Shown one piece after another: positions 47,901-60,200 of a stretch of DNA of 64,000 nt. Each line of letters begins with the position of its first letter. Within the stretch, counting starts at the first letter, position 1. The position numbers and the translations under genes are program-made. Source of the stretch: Motacilla alba alba (Eukaryota > Chordata > Aves > Passeriformes > Motacillidae); NCBI RefSeq assembly GCF_015832195.1, contig NC_052018.1, positions 63,797,666 to 63,861,665 on the forward strand. Reading direction: 5' to 3'. The notes under the pieces were generated by a model. The model had not been told where the DNA came from, did not search any database, and saw nothing but the letters and a program-made list of their open reading frames with translations.

Positions 47901-50195
47901 GGTAACAGAGAGACTGGGAATAGGAACACCTTCAATGGGGTATATTGAGCAGTATAAGAAATTCCTCTTCTTGACTGCTTCTTCTCATACTCTGCCTGAG
48001 GTGCTGTCCTCCCTCCTGTGCATCCACACTGCACACTCTACCTCTGAGCCCCCTGTAAACTCCTAGAGAGAAGAGTTTGAGCTAAAACACTGGGCTAGAA
48101 AATGAGATGTAAGAACACAATTGCTGTCCCTTTCAGTATTCTCAGGCAGCTGCCTGTTTACTGGGAAAACAAGCCCTACAAGCAGACAGAAACTTTGTGG
48201 AACAAGAAAGAGAATGGAGATGAAATAAAACTGAAGTTATAGTGTGATAGCTGGAACAGAGCAGGAATCATAAAGCAGAGAGAATGCTGAAAAGCAAACA
48301 AAAGGGAAATTGGTTTTGATGGACTGAGGGGTAGAAAAGGATAGCTGGAAAATCCAGATCCATTTTTCTTGCCTAATGGTGGTGGTAGTGTGGGCCCTGG
48401 GGAAAGGCAGATTGAACACCAAGCTGTCACTCACTTGGGACAGGTCGGTTGCTTTCATGCTTACCTGACTGTGGTCAAGGGAAAGACAGGACACTTTGCA
48501 TTTTATTACTTCCATGCTTACAGCAAACAAATTGGTAGGTTACTTACTCAGTTTCAGAGGGAACTTTTGCTGAACAGCATGCACTGCATTTAAGTTGAAT
48601 TGTAATTATTGTCAGGGTTGTTTGGGCTGTGATAATTTTTTGGCACTGCTGTTGCATATATTTGGTTAGAAGCCAACACTTGACAAAGACATAGTGGCTT
48701 AGATAAGGGGATGAAGTCTGTAGATGCCTAGCAGACTTTACCTGCTTATTCAGTTTAATACAAAATTTTAAATGTGTCAAAGTGGCTTTTTTACATCCAG
48801 AAAATTTGATCTCTTTGAGCAATAGTTGCTCCTCAAGTCTTGAAATATTAGATAAATGTTATTTTTCCAGTTGTTATGCCAATGCAATATGCTTTGCTTT
48901 AACATGTTATAACATAAAATTTATAATTTGAAAATTAAGAATTAATACCCAGAACAAGCTTTTTGAATTGCAGTCATTCTAAATTTGGACTAAAAATAGA
49001 GATCAAATTTCCCTACAAACCAGATTCCAAATCTCCATTTAGGACACAGAGCTAAACTAAGGCTGAAATACAGAAATCACTGAATTCTGACATTTATGGG
49101 CTATTTCCATACTTTAAAGTTTGCCAGATTGGTAGTGCTTTTATAACACTTTGTTTCAAAGGAAGATTTTATTAGTTCCAGGGACAGTTTAATTTTCCTT
49201 GTCTGTGCAAAAGCAAGCTGGTTTTAAGGCATCTGCTGACGTAATATTTGCTGTTGAAGGACAGTGTCCAGTTTAACACCTTTAGAGCCATTTCTCTCTT
49301 AATTCTTAATTGTTAAAACTAAACAGTAAGCTCACACCCAAGCCCCCATTTCATTCTGCACGAGAAGACCAATCTAGAATTTTATGCATTCTGTAGTTAG
49401 TGCATGATTTCTTGTGAAACTGAAATGTTCACCTATAAGAGGAGAGAAAGCTCCCATGCTTTCTTTCTTGGGAGATGATCCTCTTTTCACAGGTTTTAAA
49501 ATTAACCTTTACTTCCTAACCATAGAAAACCAGCCTTTGTTTTTGTTTTAGTTCCTTTCTAATGTATCTTCTTTCTGATTTCAGCCTGGGGAAGAGCTGC
49601 AGCTGCCACATACCTGGTTGGCTTTCTACTTCTAGTCATCTGTTTTGCACTGGCCATCATAGCATTTGCCATCGACACACTTCGGTTCAACTTTATTCGT
49701 GGGATCGGAGGCTTGCTTTTCGTGGCTGGTAAGGCAGCATGTGGAGTCAAGTTTTGCTTGTGCAGATATATCCATACTAGAACTGATATTTTCCTCAGGT
49801 AATCCTGTACCCAAGTCTCTGCCAGTGTGCAATTGAGCTCTCTATGAAAAATCAAAGTCTCTTGGCCCTGGATCGATTTTCAGATCCTCCAAAATACGGA
49901 TCAGTTTAGCTGCAGGGGTTATGGAGGATGGCAGTGGTGCTGGGTGTTAAACCGTTTTTTGTTTTCTCCTCTTTCTTCAGCTGTGTTCTCCATCATGGGC
50001 CTGGTCATTTACCCAGTGAAGTTCTCATCTGAAATTGAGATGACAGGAATCAATATGTTCAGCTGGGCCTATGGCTTTGGCTGGACCACCGCCATTATGG
50101 AAATATGCTTGGGATTCTTCTTCTGCTGCCTTCCTAACTATGAAGATCAGATCCTGGGTAATGTCAAGCCCACATATTTTTACTCTTCCCCATAA
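35782..50195 (+). CDS. PERP-like tandem paralogue (copy 2), tetraspan protein (three exons joined)
   Basis: Join of 35782-35992, 49585-49728 and 49981-50195: 570 nt, 189 aa plus stop. It is a PERP/PMP22-family four-pass membrane protein with the same exon structure and phases as copy 1 and about 70% identity by hand count (132 of 189). Visible features: [13 protein letters not shown]1; [10 protein letters not shown]; loop cysteines C53/C64 with LW at 49-50; [67 protein letters not shown] end. Differences from copy 1: C4 and C8 are both Tyr, loop residues 54-61 are rewritten, the TM4 entry reads AIMEICLG, and the tail is seven residues shorter. The ATG at 35782 lies in an excellent context (gagccATGG). 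The unbroken frame, intact splice sites and conserved motifs argue for a working gene. A skin or epithelial junction role is inferred from the family. Confidence 0.95.
35993..49584 (+). other. intron 1 of PERP-like copy 2
   Basis: 13,592 bp phase-1 intron, nearly twice that of copy 1, with acceptor 'ctttctgatttcag'. It contains a 37-bp tandem duplication (44364-44437), C runs near 40288-40302, and a GC-rich patch at about 47330-47660 that may be regulatory. No other exon recognised. Confidence 0.9.
44364..44437. repeat. 37-bp tandem duplication
   Basis: Two adjacent units starting 'tcagttgtacaaacttcctt' at 44364 and 44401. They match for about 30 bp before diverging. Confidence 0.92.
49585..49728 (+). 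CDS. PERP-like copy 2, exon 2
   Basis: 144 nt, the same length as copy 1 exon 2. Completes codon 71 as Ala, giving AWGRAAAA as in human PERP, then TM2, [14 protein letters not shown] and the start of TM3. Ends GCTG|GTAAGG. Confidence 0.95.
49729..49980 (+). other. intron 2 of PERP-like copy 2
   Basis: 252 bp phase-1 intron, GT-AG, ending in the pyrimidine tract 'gttttctcctctttcttcag'. Less than half the length of the matching intron in copy 1. Confidence 0.93.
49981..50195 (+). CDS. PERP-like copy 2, exon 3 (coding part)
   Basis: 215 nt encoding residues 119-189 and a TAA stop. Contains the end of TM3, LVIYPVKF, the second loop, [10 protein letters not shown]4 and the tail ending YFYSSP. 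It stops where copy 1 continues with seven more residues. Confidence 0.95.
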
Positions 50196-51620
50196 GCACC
50201 AGGAAAAATGTGTTCATATTCCAGAGATACCTGACAGACTAGCTACGTTTTTCAGAATATTGTCATCAGATGTTAGTAGAAAAGGCTGGAAACTTTTCTA
50301 ATGTGTGTTGAAATACAGCACTGGCATCTGCAGTAAAGTTATCTACTCTATTTTGGACCTTCATATCCGATGTGGGTTGGTCAGATAAAGCACAAATGTT
50401 AAAACCCCTCGGTTTTCCTCATTCATTCCCATGAGTGGAGTTTATGTGGATTCCACTGCATTTTAAATACATTCACAATTGTAATTAAATTCAGAAAAAC
50501 TTATTAAACTGGCAGGAAACAAAACAACGTGTATCATCCTCCTGAAGGAAAGAAACTCAGAAAAATCTCATTTTGTATGTATAATCTTTAACCTGAAGAT
50601 TTTGCACTGTTTTCAAAAAGTCAAATACATTTACCCACTGACTACCAAAGTAGTAAATTAGTCAGCCAGCATGTCATAGCTTTGCTTGTATTTTTCATTC
50701 ATTCACTTCAGCCAGAGATAAGGACAGAGTAAAGAAGGGATTAAAGCTCCCTACCAGAGCCAGCATTTTGACTTTTCCTCATTCATGTAGAATATATTTA
50801 TTTCTAAATATTTGCAAGAGTGAGCAAGGAACACCAGTAAAGCCTTAAGAATCCTGGTGTGCCATTGCTGGTGCCAGCATAGAGTGGGCAGAGGCAGAAG
50901 GAACTTCAAGCCACCCCTGCAGCCTGCAGACCTGGTTTGATAAAGCTCCTGGTGTGGCTTTCTTCTTGGGTGTCTTGATTTTTTTTTCTACTGTATCAAA
51001 ACCTATGACTTTAAACTGCTCTGCTATACTGGCCCAGCTTTTTTATCCAGTGTAGAAAGGTCAGGTATGATTTCCCTGCACCTCAGGAGTTGAGGTGGAG
51101 CAGTGTGAGTGTAAGTATCATACAGTTGCTAAAAGGCTCCTTTTTTGTTCATGTGCTATTCTTAAGTATTTTAAAAGTGGAAAGTGTATACTGTCATATG
51201 TAACTGTAAAATGCATAAATACCCCTTACCAACTCATACTAAAGCTCTCATAGAGAAAATCACACCGTAAAGCATCTTCCAGCACCCGATACTCCACAGT
51301 GCCTCAAGCCTCAATATAATGAAAGCAATGAAGTATACTCAAGACTCTGCTGGTTTCTGCCTTGTTAAGCCTAAGTTTATAACATTCAATTCATTCTCTT
51401 AAGTGAAAAAAAAAAAGGATAATATGTGATGTGGAAAAGGAGTCTCATCTAAGTCCTTAACTACTGAGGTTTATTAGCTTGTAACACATCTGCAATTTTG
51501 TAATTGTGTGTACTATGAAAAGCCCTACCAAGTGTTCTTTGTTTCAGCAAATTAGAGGTGGAAAATTTTTCAGTTAAAACTTCTTGGTAGCTAAAATTAA
51601 TAAAGACACAGGGCTTCACC
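50196..51620 (+). other. 3' UTR of PERP-like copy 2 (predicted)
   Basis: AT-rich non-coding stretch from the stop codon to a poly(A) signal, about 1.4 kb, with several ATTTA-type motifs. No coding signal on either strand. Confidence 0.65.
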
Positions 51621-51675
51621 TGGGTTCTTTGGAGTTTTTTATTTGTTTGTGTGGTTTGTTGGTTGGTTGGGTTTT
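51599..51675 (+). other. poly(A) signal and GU-rich element, PERP-like copy 2
   Basis: Canonical AATAAA at 51599-51604, followed by a strong GU-rich downstream element at about 51645-51675 (repeated GTTTG/GGTTGGTTGG). This is the best polyadenylation arrangement in the window. Confidence 0.7.
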
Positions 51676-54600
51676 ATAAGCAGTTAACTCCATTCACTTT
51701 TATGGAGTGTCTCCTAACCTTGATCAATAAGATTGAGAGATGGGTAGAGTATAAACAATGGGGAGAGTAAATGCAGCAAGGAATAATTAGGCAAGAACAT
51801 GTAAATACTTTTTAAAAATATTTCCTAGCTGGAGGAAAATCAAAGTGAAATACAGTTGAGAACACAATTAGTATAAAATGATTAGTAATTCTTCATGTAA
51901 CATTATCCATTCAGGAGAAAAAACTTAACATAAATATTTTCATTATGCTTATTACACCTAATAAAAGATGATATCTATGTATTATTTCAAAAATTAGTCT
52001 TAACTTTTGTTCTCTACTGAGAGCGGGGAATTGTGGAAGCCCCAAAACCTCCTCTTCTCAGGTACCACCTGGGAGTACCTGAGTGTGCTGGCTGAAATTT
52101 GACATCCAGCATCACAACTACAGCTTGTGTTATTCTTCAGTCCTACTGGCTGTCGCCAAGGCTTTGTTCACAAGCACACGAGAACGGTGCACACTTGTGG
52201 ACTGCTCTGTCTGCTTATGGGCTTATGGGGTTGAGTGCCTACACGCGTGATTCTGTGCCATGATGTGCTACAGCTCATTTTGGCACGGATGGTAACGCAC
52301 TCGTGTTCACTGAATTGGAAACCAGGTCCTGCTCAGTGCTTTTGCTCCACCAGGTGTGGCAATCCCCTGAGGAAGCTAAAGGCAACTTAAGCAACCACCA
52401 TTTGTGTTTACAGTTTCTTTTGCATTAGCTGGACACTGACAAAACGCCTGGAGGTGGGGAAAGGTGCACAAAACAAGGTTTAGCAGTATGACTCCAACCT
52501 TGATGAGACAGCAGAGCATAATTAAAAAGCAAAGAAAATCGCCGGTGATCCCTTCCTCTCTCTTCTCCCTTGCTGATCTTGGCAGTTTCATCATCTCCTC
52601 TCTTCCCTTTTCCTCCTCCTCCTCCCTAAAGGTGTCTGAGCCGTGACAGGGCTGGTGACTCTGTGGGACACAGCCCCAGTCCCCATTTCCCACTGCCATT
52701 TTGCATTCCTAGGAGAAAGGAGGGATGAAGCAACTTGCCAACCCCAGCACAGCATCAGGGACTGTAGCCTGGTTCCCTGCCCCAGGCCTTCACTGGAAAG
52801 GCTTTCCCTTAAAGAACAAGGTGCATGGGTGGGTGGGTATCACAGGTATTACTAGTCAAATGAAATGCTGCCTTTAGGGTAGCTTGCTTGCAGTCATGCC
52901 AGGCCAGTTCAACACAGATTCCTAGAAAAACACATCCTAAACCCTGCGGCAGAAAAACAGTGAGAAGGATAAAACTGTTTTACAGATGCCAGTGTTGTTT
53001 CCTGTGCCTTCTGCAACAGGAGTGCATGGCAAAAACAGCACACAAAATGTAATTGGTTCTGACAGAAATGGAAGCTGAATCCAGGAGACAATTATGTGCC
53101 TCAATTTTAACTATCAACTGCTACATTTTGAACTAAATTGTTAAATTTTAGGTCAAATGCATTATTAACTAGGCAAATTGTTAGATTGATTTGAGCCAAG
53201 TCACGATCAGAAAGCTTGGATTTTCAAGCAAAGGAGAAGTTAGAGGAAGAGAAGACATGTCCATAGTTCTTCATCTGTGTTAGTCAGGTTTCTAGATCCA
53301 AGTCTTGTCTGTAAGAGAAAAGGACACTGAAACACTAAGAGCAACACAATAAAGGACTTAAAGTTTCATTGTGCCCAACGGCAATGCTAAAGAAAGAGCA
53401 GGGAAGAACAGATGTCTGAAGCTATTGGGAACATTAGGTCTGCTACAACAGCAGAAATAAAGATGACTGCCAAAGGCATTGCTTCTATTCCTGTCAAATT
53501 AAGAATTAGGGAAATATCCTCCAACAAACATGTTTTATCTAATTCATCTTCACCACTGAAAAGCAATGAAGAAATTGTGTTGAAAACAAGTGGAATGTGA
53601 AGCAGCCCTACAGGTACAAACTGAAATAAAAATAATGAGAACTTCCTGCTGGTAAGTTAATATCTTCAATTTAATTTCTGGTGTTTCTGCCAGATCTCGA
53701 ACATCTTTGTCTTTTCAATTTTCTCTGCAAATATGTCCATATTTCACTTTACATTTCTCAGGCACCTGCCACTTGGTCTTAAAAATACATCCTTTTTAAT
53801 CAATAATTCAAACGCAATCTAGTTTGCAATTGTATTTGTTGTGCATATTGTGTTGTATGAACTACTGACAAGACTAAAGTTTAGACTCCATTGACATCAC
53901 TTGCAGAAGAATAATTTGTTTTCTTTAGTGTGACATTTCATTGTTGAAGTGCAAGCCCTTTATTTTATGTGTTCAGAATCAATAATATCTCTAATGCATG
54001 CTCCATTCAGCAGCTCTGTTTACTTCTGGAATAGGACACTGGTACATATAAGAAAGAAGAGTTACAGCTGACATATCATTTCCAAAATAAAGGACAATTC
54101 AATGTGTATAAGATTAGAGAATTTGGGTCATAATAAAATCATATTTTGTTAGATGCTCAACATGGTCACATGAAAAAGATTCATCTTTCCTTTTGACACA
54201 TCTCAGTTGTGTGACAGTTATTACTTCTTGTAATTCAATCTCTTGGAACACTTCCTCACACATTTCTACATCCAGTGGATTTCTCTATGTTCTGAAGATA
54301 AACAGATTTAAGAAAAGAATGAAACAATCAAGCTTGTAATGAGGGAAAAAGGGATTGGCCCATATGCACATTCTGTCAAAAAGTGGGATTCAAACCATCC
54401 TGTTAGAAGGATAGTGATCTGAACAAGGAGTTCCTTCTGAATCATATTGAAAATTCCAACCTGAGATTTAAAAGACTGAAAATAATGGGGAGAGATGAAA
54501 TTAGTTGGGTCTTCCTTTATCTTTTTCCACACTGTCAAAACACTGCTTTTGTCAGAAATTTTGTTTTCAAGAAAAAAATTGTTGCTTTGGTGCAGCTCCA

Positions 54601-57157
54601 TAGGAATGTCTGGGCCTCAATTTTATCTGCAAAATTCCTCAGTGCTAAGTGCCAAAATGCAAACAAGCACCTGCATAACCTTAAGGCTGCAGATGATTCC
54701 GATGGGGCCATCAGAGCTGTTTTCATAGATGGTTCATTAAATGACTTGACGTATTAGGGCTCATATGCCCATCTGCACACAGTGGTTAGTTAGATTTCCT
54801 GCATATGAAGTGAGCCACTAATTTTTTTTTTCAGTTTTGTTTTTAATTTTTCATGATCAAAGTGAAAATGTGGATGTATCATAGGATTCTGCATGTGACT
54901 GCTGGGAGTGAGGAAAATTTACAGGAACAACTTTCAAAATTTCAAACTTGCAAAGTTTTCCTGTGTAACACGAATGTGGTGAGATTACATCAAACTGTCC
55001 TCTCTTGGGTAGCTTTTATGAGACATCCTTTTACTTGTGCCCTAGTTTGCACAAGCCATCTGGTTTTCTGCAAAAACAGTTTTGTGAAAACCTACTCTAG
55101 TATCATAATGAAAGGAAATTATATTAGGTATCCATGGAGAATCCATCATAAAGCACTTTAAATTGCCCTTGATTGTTCAAATGTAGATCAAACAGAGAGG
55201 CAGATGTTGTCTGTAGGATTTTTCCACAGATAGTGTAAACCCAGAAGATTTAATTAGTGGCTGTAGACCTGGCTTACATGCCCAGCTCCCCATTTCTTAC
55301 AAAGTAACTGGTGCCCTAGAACCTTGTCCTCAGGAAAACATCAAACAGGTAAAATGCAAACATGAAAAATGAAGGAAAAAATATTATATAAAGTATTTAC
55401 ATGAACACATCCATAGTATCACAATTTAACCCATAGCTGACCTCAATGTGAATGGGGATGGACCAAAGTTGTGTAAATCACAGTTGGGACTGTGCTGTTT
55501 CCCGTTTTTCATTCTTGTATTGTCCCATATGGAATTCTTCTCACCTCACTTCTGTAAAGCCTTACTACTTTTTTCATAAGCTGTCCTGATTTTACCACAC
55601 CCTGTCTTGACAAGAACATGTGTGCTTGCCAGGCTCATATCTGAAGCTTATACAAAATAGGAATGCAACCAGGCTTTTATCCCTTAACCCTCTTTCTCTT
55701 CTTAAATAAAAAGGCTTGAAGTAATAAAAGACTGCTGACATTAGGAAAATTAGAAAAATAGAGACTTTCTCAGGCTGTTTTAGAATTAACCCTCAAAAGA
55801 AGAGAGAACCAAGAATTGAGGTCCAAGAGAAAAACCCAATCCAGTACAAAAACGTTATTCCAAAATCTACTTGAAGTCCTGACAGCAAAATGGCTTGGGG
55901 TGATTAGCAGCCAAATTACCTTTGCAGTCCCCTCCTTCATGTGAGGGTGTACTCTGTGCTGCCTTGCAGTCTTTCAGTAGCATCAACAAACCTTCTGGGC
56001 AGTGGTTTCTGAAGGCACCAGTATGCAGAAGGAGGAGCTGCCCATAATGCCTGCCTCCTACAGTGCCCAGGGAAGGGACTTTGAAGACAGGAGCCCAAAG
56101 GAGTCATTCGGCCCTTGTGTGACAAGGCTGGTGTCCTCATGGCAGGATGGGATGGTTGCTCACCTGAGTGAAAAGTTTCCTTCTGTTTTAGCTTACAGTC
56201 TCAAACAAGTTACTAGCAAGTTGAAACTGCCATCTTATTAATGTGAGAGGTTTTTTTTGTGGGGAGAGAGGAAGGTTAGAGATTTGGAGGTTCACAGTGG
56301 TTAGCCCAAGAATTTTGTAAATCAAGGATTAACCGTGTCAAGATTTACAACCTTCCTTAAAATACTTCCATGAATAATACACAGAAAAAGTGAGGGAACA
56401 GACACACCTATTTATGTTCATAATTGTTAGGCCTGATGCTTTGACACCAAGAAATACTCTGGGTTAGCAACAGGAGGAGGAGTACAAAGAGGTGAAACTT
56501 TACACTTTGTCCTGAGTCACATTACAGCTGAGGATCTTCTGAGTCATCAAGTGCTGTCTCTGGCTATCAGAAAAAATTGCTTATCATCTTGTTAATTATC
56601 TTATCCCAGCTCTGCTTTGCCATCCATCTGTTATATGAGGCTGATCTGATAAACAGTCGGGGGGTCGGTCTCTGATTTCCACCCAACAGGTATCACTAGC
56701 CAGACAACAAGAGCACCTAAACTTCTGGCACTTCCTATGGGAATATCCAGGGGTAGCATTGTCACTCAGAGGTGACAATGCTGAGTTTCTTCCAACACAG
56801 CTTCTTGTTTCAGCTGCAAATACTTGCATTTTGTCTGTTCCATACCTTTCAAACCATCCTTCCCCAAGCAGCAGACTGCCTTCCAAATCTGTGCTCCTGC
56901 CTCAGCTGCTCCCTGATTTCCTGTGACTGCCACAAAGGGTAATTATTGTCATCTCCAGTAGTGTCTTGGGAACCCTTTAAGCCCTTTCTCTTGCCCAACC
57001 TAGAGCACAATTATTCTCAGCTGGCCATGCAGCAGCCAGATTTGGAGCACTCCTCACCTTGGCTGTGTGAGCAGGCTGGAGGGGAGCCTTGCTCATCTCT
57101 GTGGCAGTGCATGCTAAAAGAGCATCAAGGCCAGCATGAGGGAGCACTGAAAGAAAA
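51676..57157. other. non-coding 3' flank of the PERP cluster
   Basis: AT-rich DNA without a supportable gene. Open frames are short or non-descript. A (TCC)n run lies near 52612-52624. No repeat family is recognised with confidence. Confidence 0.6.
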
Positions 57158-57219
57158 CCAACCAACCAACCAATCAAAAAAACCCCCACCCCAAACTCCC
57201 CCCCCCCCCCCCCCCCCCC
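57158..57219. repeat. (AACC)n followed by a 22-nt poly-C run
   Basis: Several AACC units (57158-57174), then C-rich sequence, then an uninterrupted run of 22 C at 57198-57219. It is a strong slippage site and a G-tract on the opposite strand, and its length may be misassembled. Confidence 0.93.
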
Positions 57220-60200
57220 AACAAAACAGGAGAAGAAGAAAGTTAAACCAAACTTCTTTGGTTCTTCATCTGCACAGTAAAGACCAGAAGACAAGTAAGG
57301 ACGCATGAACTGTTTGCTAAAGCTCTTTTGGCAGTGGTGGACTTGAAATGACATGTTCTGCCTTCACCTCCCAAGCTCCTGAGGGCTCTTGGGAACCGTG
57401 GTGCTTGCAGGAATGAGTCCTTTAAAGGTTCAAAAAAAGTGGAAAGAATTCTTTTAACATGCATTTCCACCTCCTCCTGATGAAGCAACTCAAAGCTTGC
57501 TCTGGAATCGTCAACACAAGTGTAACTAACACAAAGGATCAAATCAGAATAGTTCTGAGGAGGAAAGGTGGCTTCAGGCATCGTAGTGGACTATCACCTC
57601 CAATATATAACATTAGTTTACACAGAATATTACACAGATCATATATAGTGTATGTTTTGGAAAATGATGGTTTGTTCTAATGTAGTAAACATTACCAAGG
57701 ATGGTTTGATCTAATGTAGTAAACATTGCTACAGCTGGTGTACCAGCTTGGATTAATATTGGAAATTTGGCTTGATATTCATCAACCTTGTGTCATCAAA
57801 ACAGCTTCAGTCTGTTTGTTTGCAGCTTACTGCATTAAACCCATCAGAAGTCTGATATTAATTTTGCTTAAATTATTGATCCTTTAGGGAATTTTTTTTT
57901 GTTTAGCTTACTTTCATGAACATCATCCCAAAACAAAATACCTATTTTAGCTTCCTTTTCCTGGTGTATTTTTTTCCGAATTTTAGAATAATAAAATTTT
58001 GAAAGGAAAAATTTGAACCTTCTTCCAAAATATGTAGGCATGACATTTTAGATATTTAGTTTTTATTTTCTAGTGCATGAAAATAGTCATAAAGGACAAA
58101 TTTGAGAGTTCAGAGAGATCTAAAGAAGATTTGAGAGGCTGAGATCTGATTTGCTTTGTAGTGAGTAATCTATTTGCCCCAGAACTAGCCTGGTTCTATT
58201 GTAAATACAGTAGCTGCTTTGCTATTAAAAACAGTAGTACAGCTAATGTAAAGCTAATGTAATCCTAAGAGATTCTTTCAAGTCACCATCCAAACAGAGA
58301 GGCTGGCTTTGAAGGTTATCAGATGAGAAGATCACAGAGGGTTAAGCCAAGTCACAGATGACTGGGCTTGTACGAGGGCTCCTCTGCATTTACTCTCCTG
58401 GTTTTGAGAGTCCCTGCCAAGTCAAACACAAACAGAAAGACTTTTTGACAGCCTGTGAAAAACATTTTGAAGGCAGAGAAATGCCAAATAACACAGTGCC
58501 TCCGCCTTATGCTCCTGCCACTAAAAATGTGACCTGTGCCTTGCTACAGCTCTATAGGTGTTTTAGTTTTCTAATGTAAGGGTGCTTCATTTTATCTGTA
58601 GGCTGGCCTACCAATAAAAAAAATGAATGAACCAACATGAAGGGGATGTTCAAAAAGGGAGTGCTTGTGTTGTCAGTCTCACAGAGCTTTATCATTGTGC
58701 TTCCTTCTTCCCCCATAGCTATGGTAAGTAGGACTATTATCCACTTCTTGCAAACAAAAAAATATATGAATTAATATCCCTTAAAGGGCAATTCCCATGA
58801 GGCTTTGGGACTGACAAAATGCTATATAGATGCAAATAGTAGGCATCTAGAACATCTACTCACATGAAATTAAGCTCAGCATGAAGCAGTTGGCCTGGGC
58901 AACAGAAAGCCCCTCTTCGAGCTTTAGGGCAGCCAGTGTATTTCTACTGTCACAAGAGAGTAAGAAAAACACTGTGCTGCCCTAAGGAGCTGAATCGACA
59001 GAAAACCCTGGGCTGAGACGCTGGTGATGAGACATTCAGTATCAGTTCTTGGGTAGAAAATCCCCCTCGGGCTAGGGCTGGGCTGCTCCAAACCTTCTTG
59101 GCAAGGAGACAGGAGGCACAGTCATCCAGCACTTGGTGCTGGGGAGCAGCTCCTCTACAATCGCTTGAGGGCAGTGAGACAGCTGGCAGAGGAGCCATCA
59201 CGGCACCGAAATTAAATTTACAGGCTGCTTTCCCATGGCTGTGCTGGGACATAGCAGGGTGCTTTATAATTATGTTTTAGGAGCCTCCGCCCTCTTGCCC
59301 TAATTTCCAATTAAAGTTGTACCCTTCCCAGGAGAGATTGCAAACATCCTACGAATAGGGGGAGGAGGCCAGGAAGGACCATTCTGTGTAGATCAGTAGT
59401 AGACAGCAAGCTGAAGAAATTACTTTTATGCCACAACCAGCAGCTACTCAGCCTTGTCACCTAATTAATTTTCTCTTCTAGACTTACTGATGGTGTATTT
59501 AAAGCCAAAAGGAAAAAATGGACAACGAGTGGAATGGAAACGTGGTGGGAACAACAGGAGAGGGGAAACAGACAAGGCAGCAAAGCAGTGGGAAAACAGC
59601 AGTGCTTCAGCCTCTATGCTGTTCCTGTGGTCAGCCAACTGTGACTGTCTAGAGTGGAGCGCTATGCTGGATGTACCAGCAAGAGATATTCTTTTACTAG
59701 TTTGTTTTCCTAACCATACCTAGATGTTAGTGTCTTCGTAGGACTCCTCTCTTTACCCCTACCTCATCCTAGGTGACCCAGATGCTGCACCTAGAAACCA
59801 ATGTTGTTCAATAATCTTGATCTTTTGAAAAGTAGAACATCAAAACTGTACAGCTCATAGTATTTTAATATACTTTTTCACTCAAGTTTTGTGATCAGTC
59901 TCCTAGTTTTTATAAACCACTGCAAGTTTATTTTTTTTTTCAAATGTTGGCAACTTCTGATTCATATTCAGAATGTGTAAGGCTAACATTTTCATCTCCA
60001 AAAGTTTGTCAATAAAAATTTCTTGGTGGCTTTAAATGACCAGTAAACTGCTCTGAATGTCAAATGGCACAGAGGAAACTTGTGGTTAGACTTGTGATGG
60101 AGGCTGGCAGCACCTGCTTTAATGAGGAAGAAAGGTGCACGTAGCTGCTAAGAACCCTCTGTTTTATCACATCTGAATAGGTTTTCCTCTCCTCATGGGT

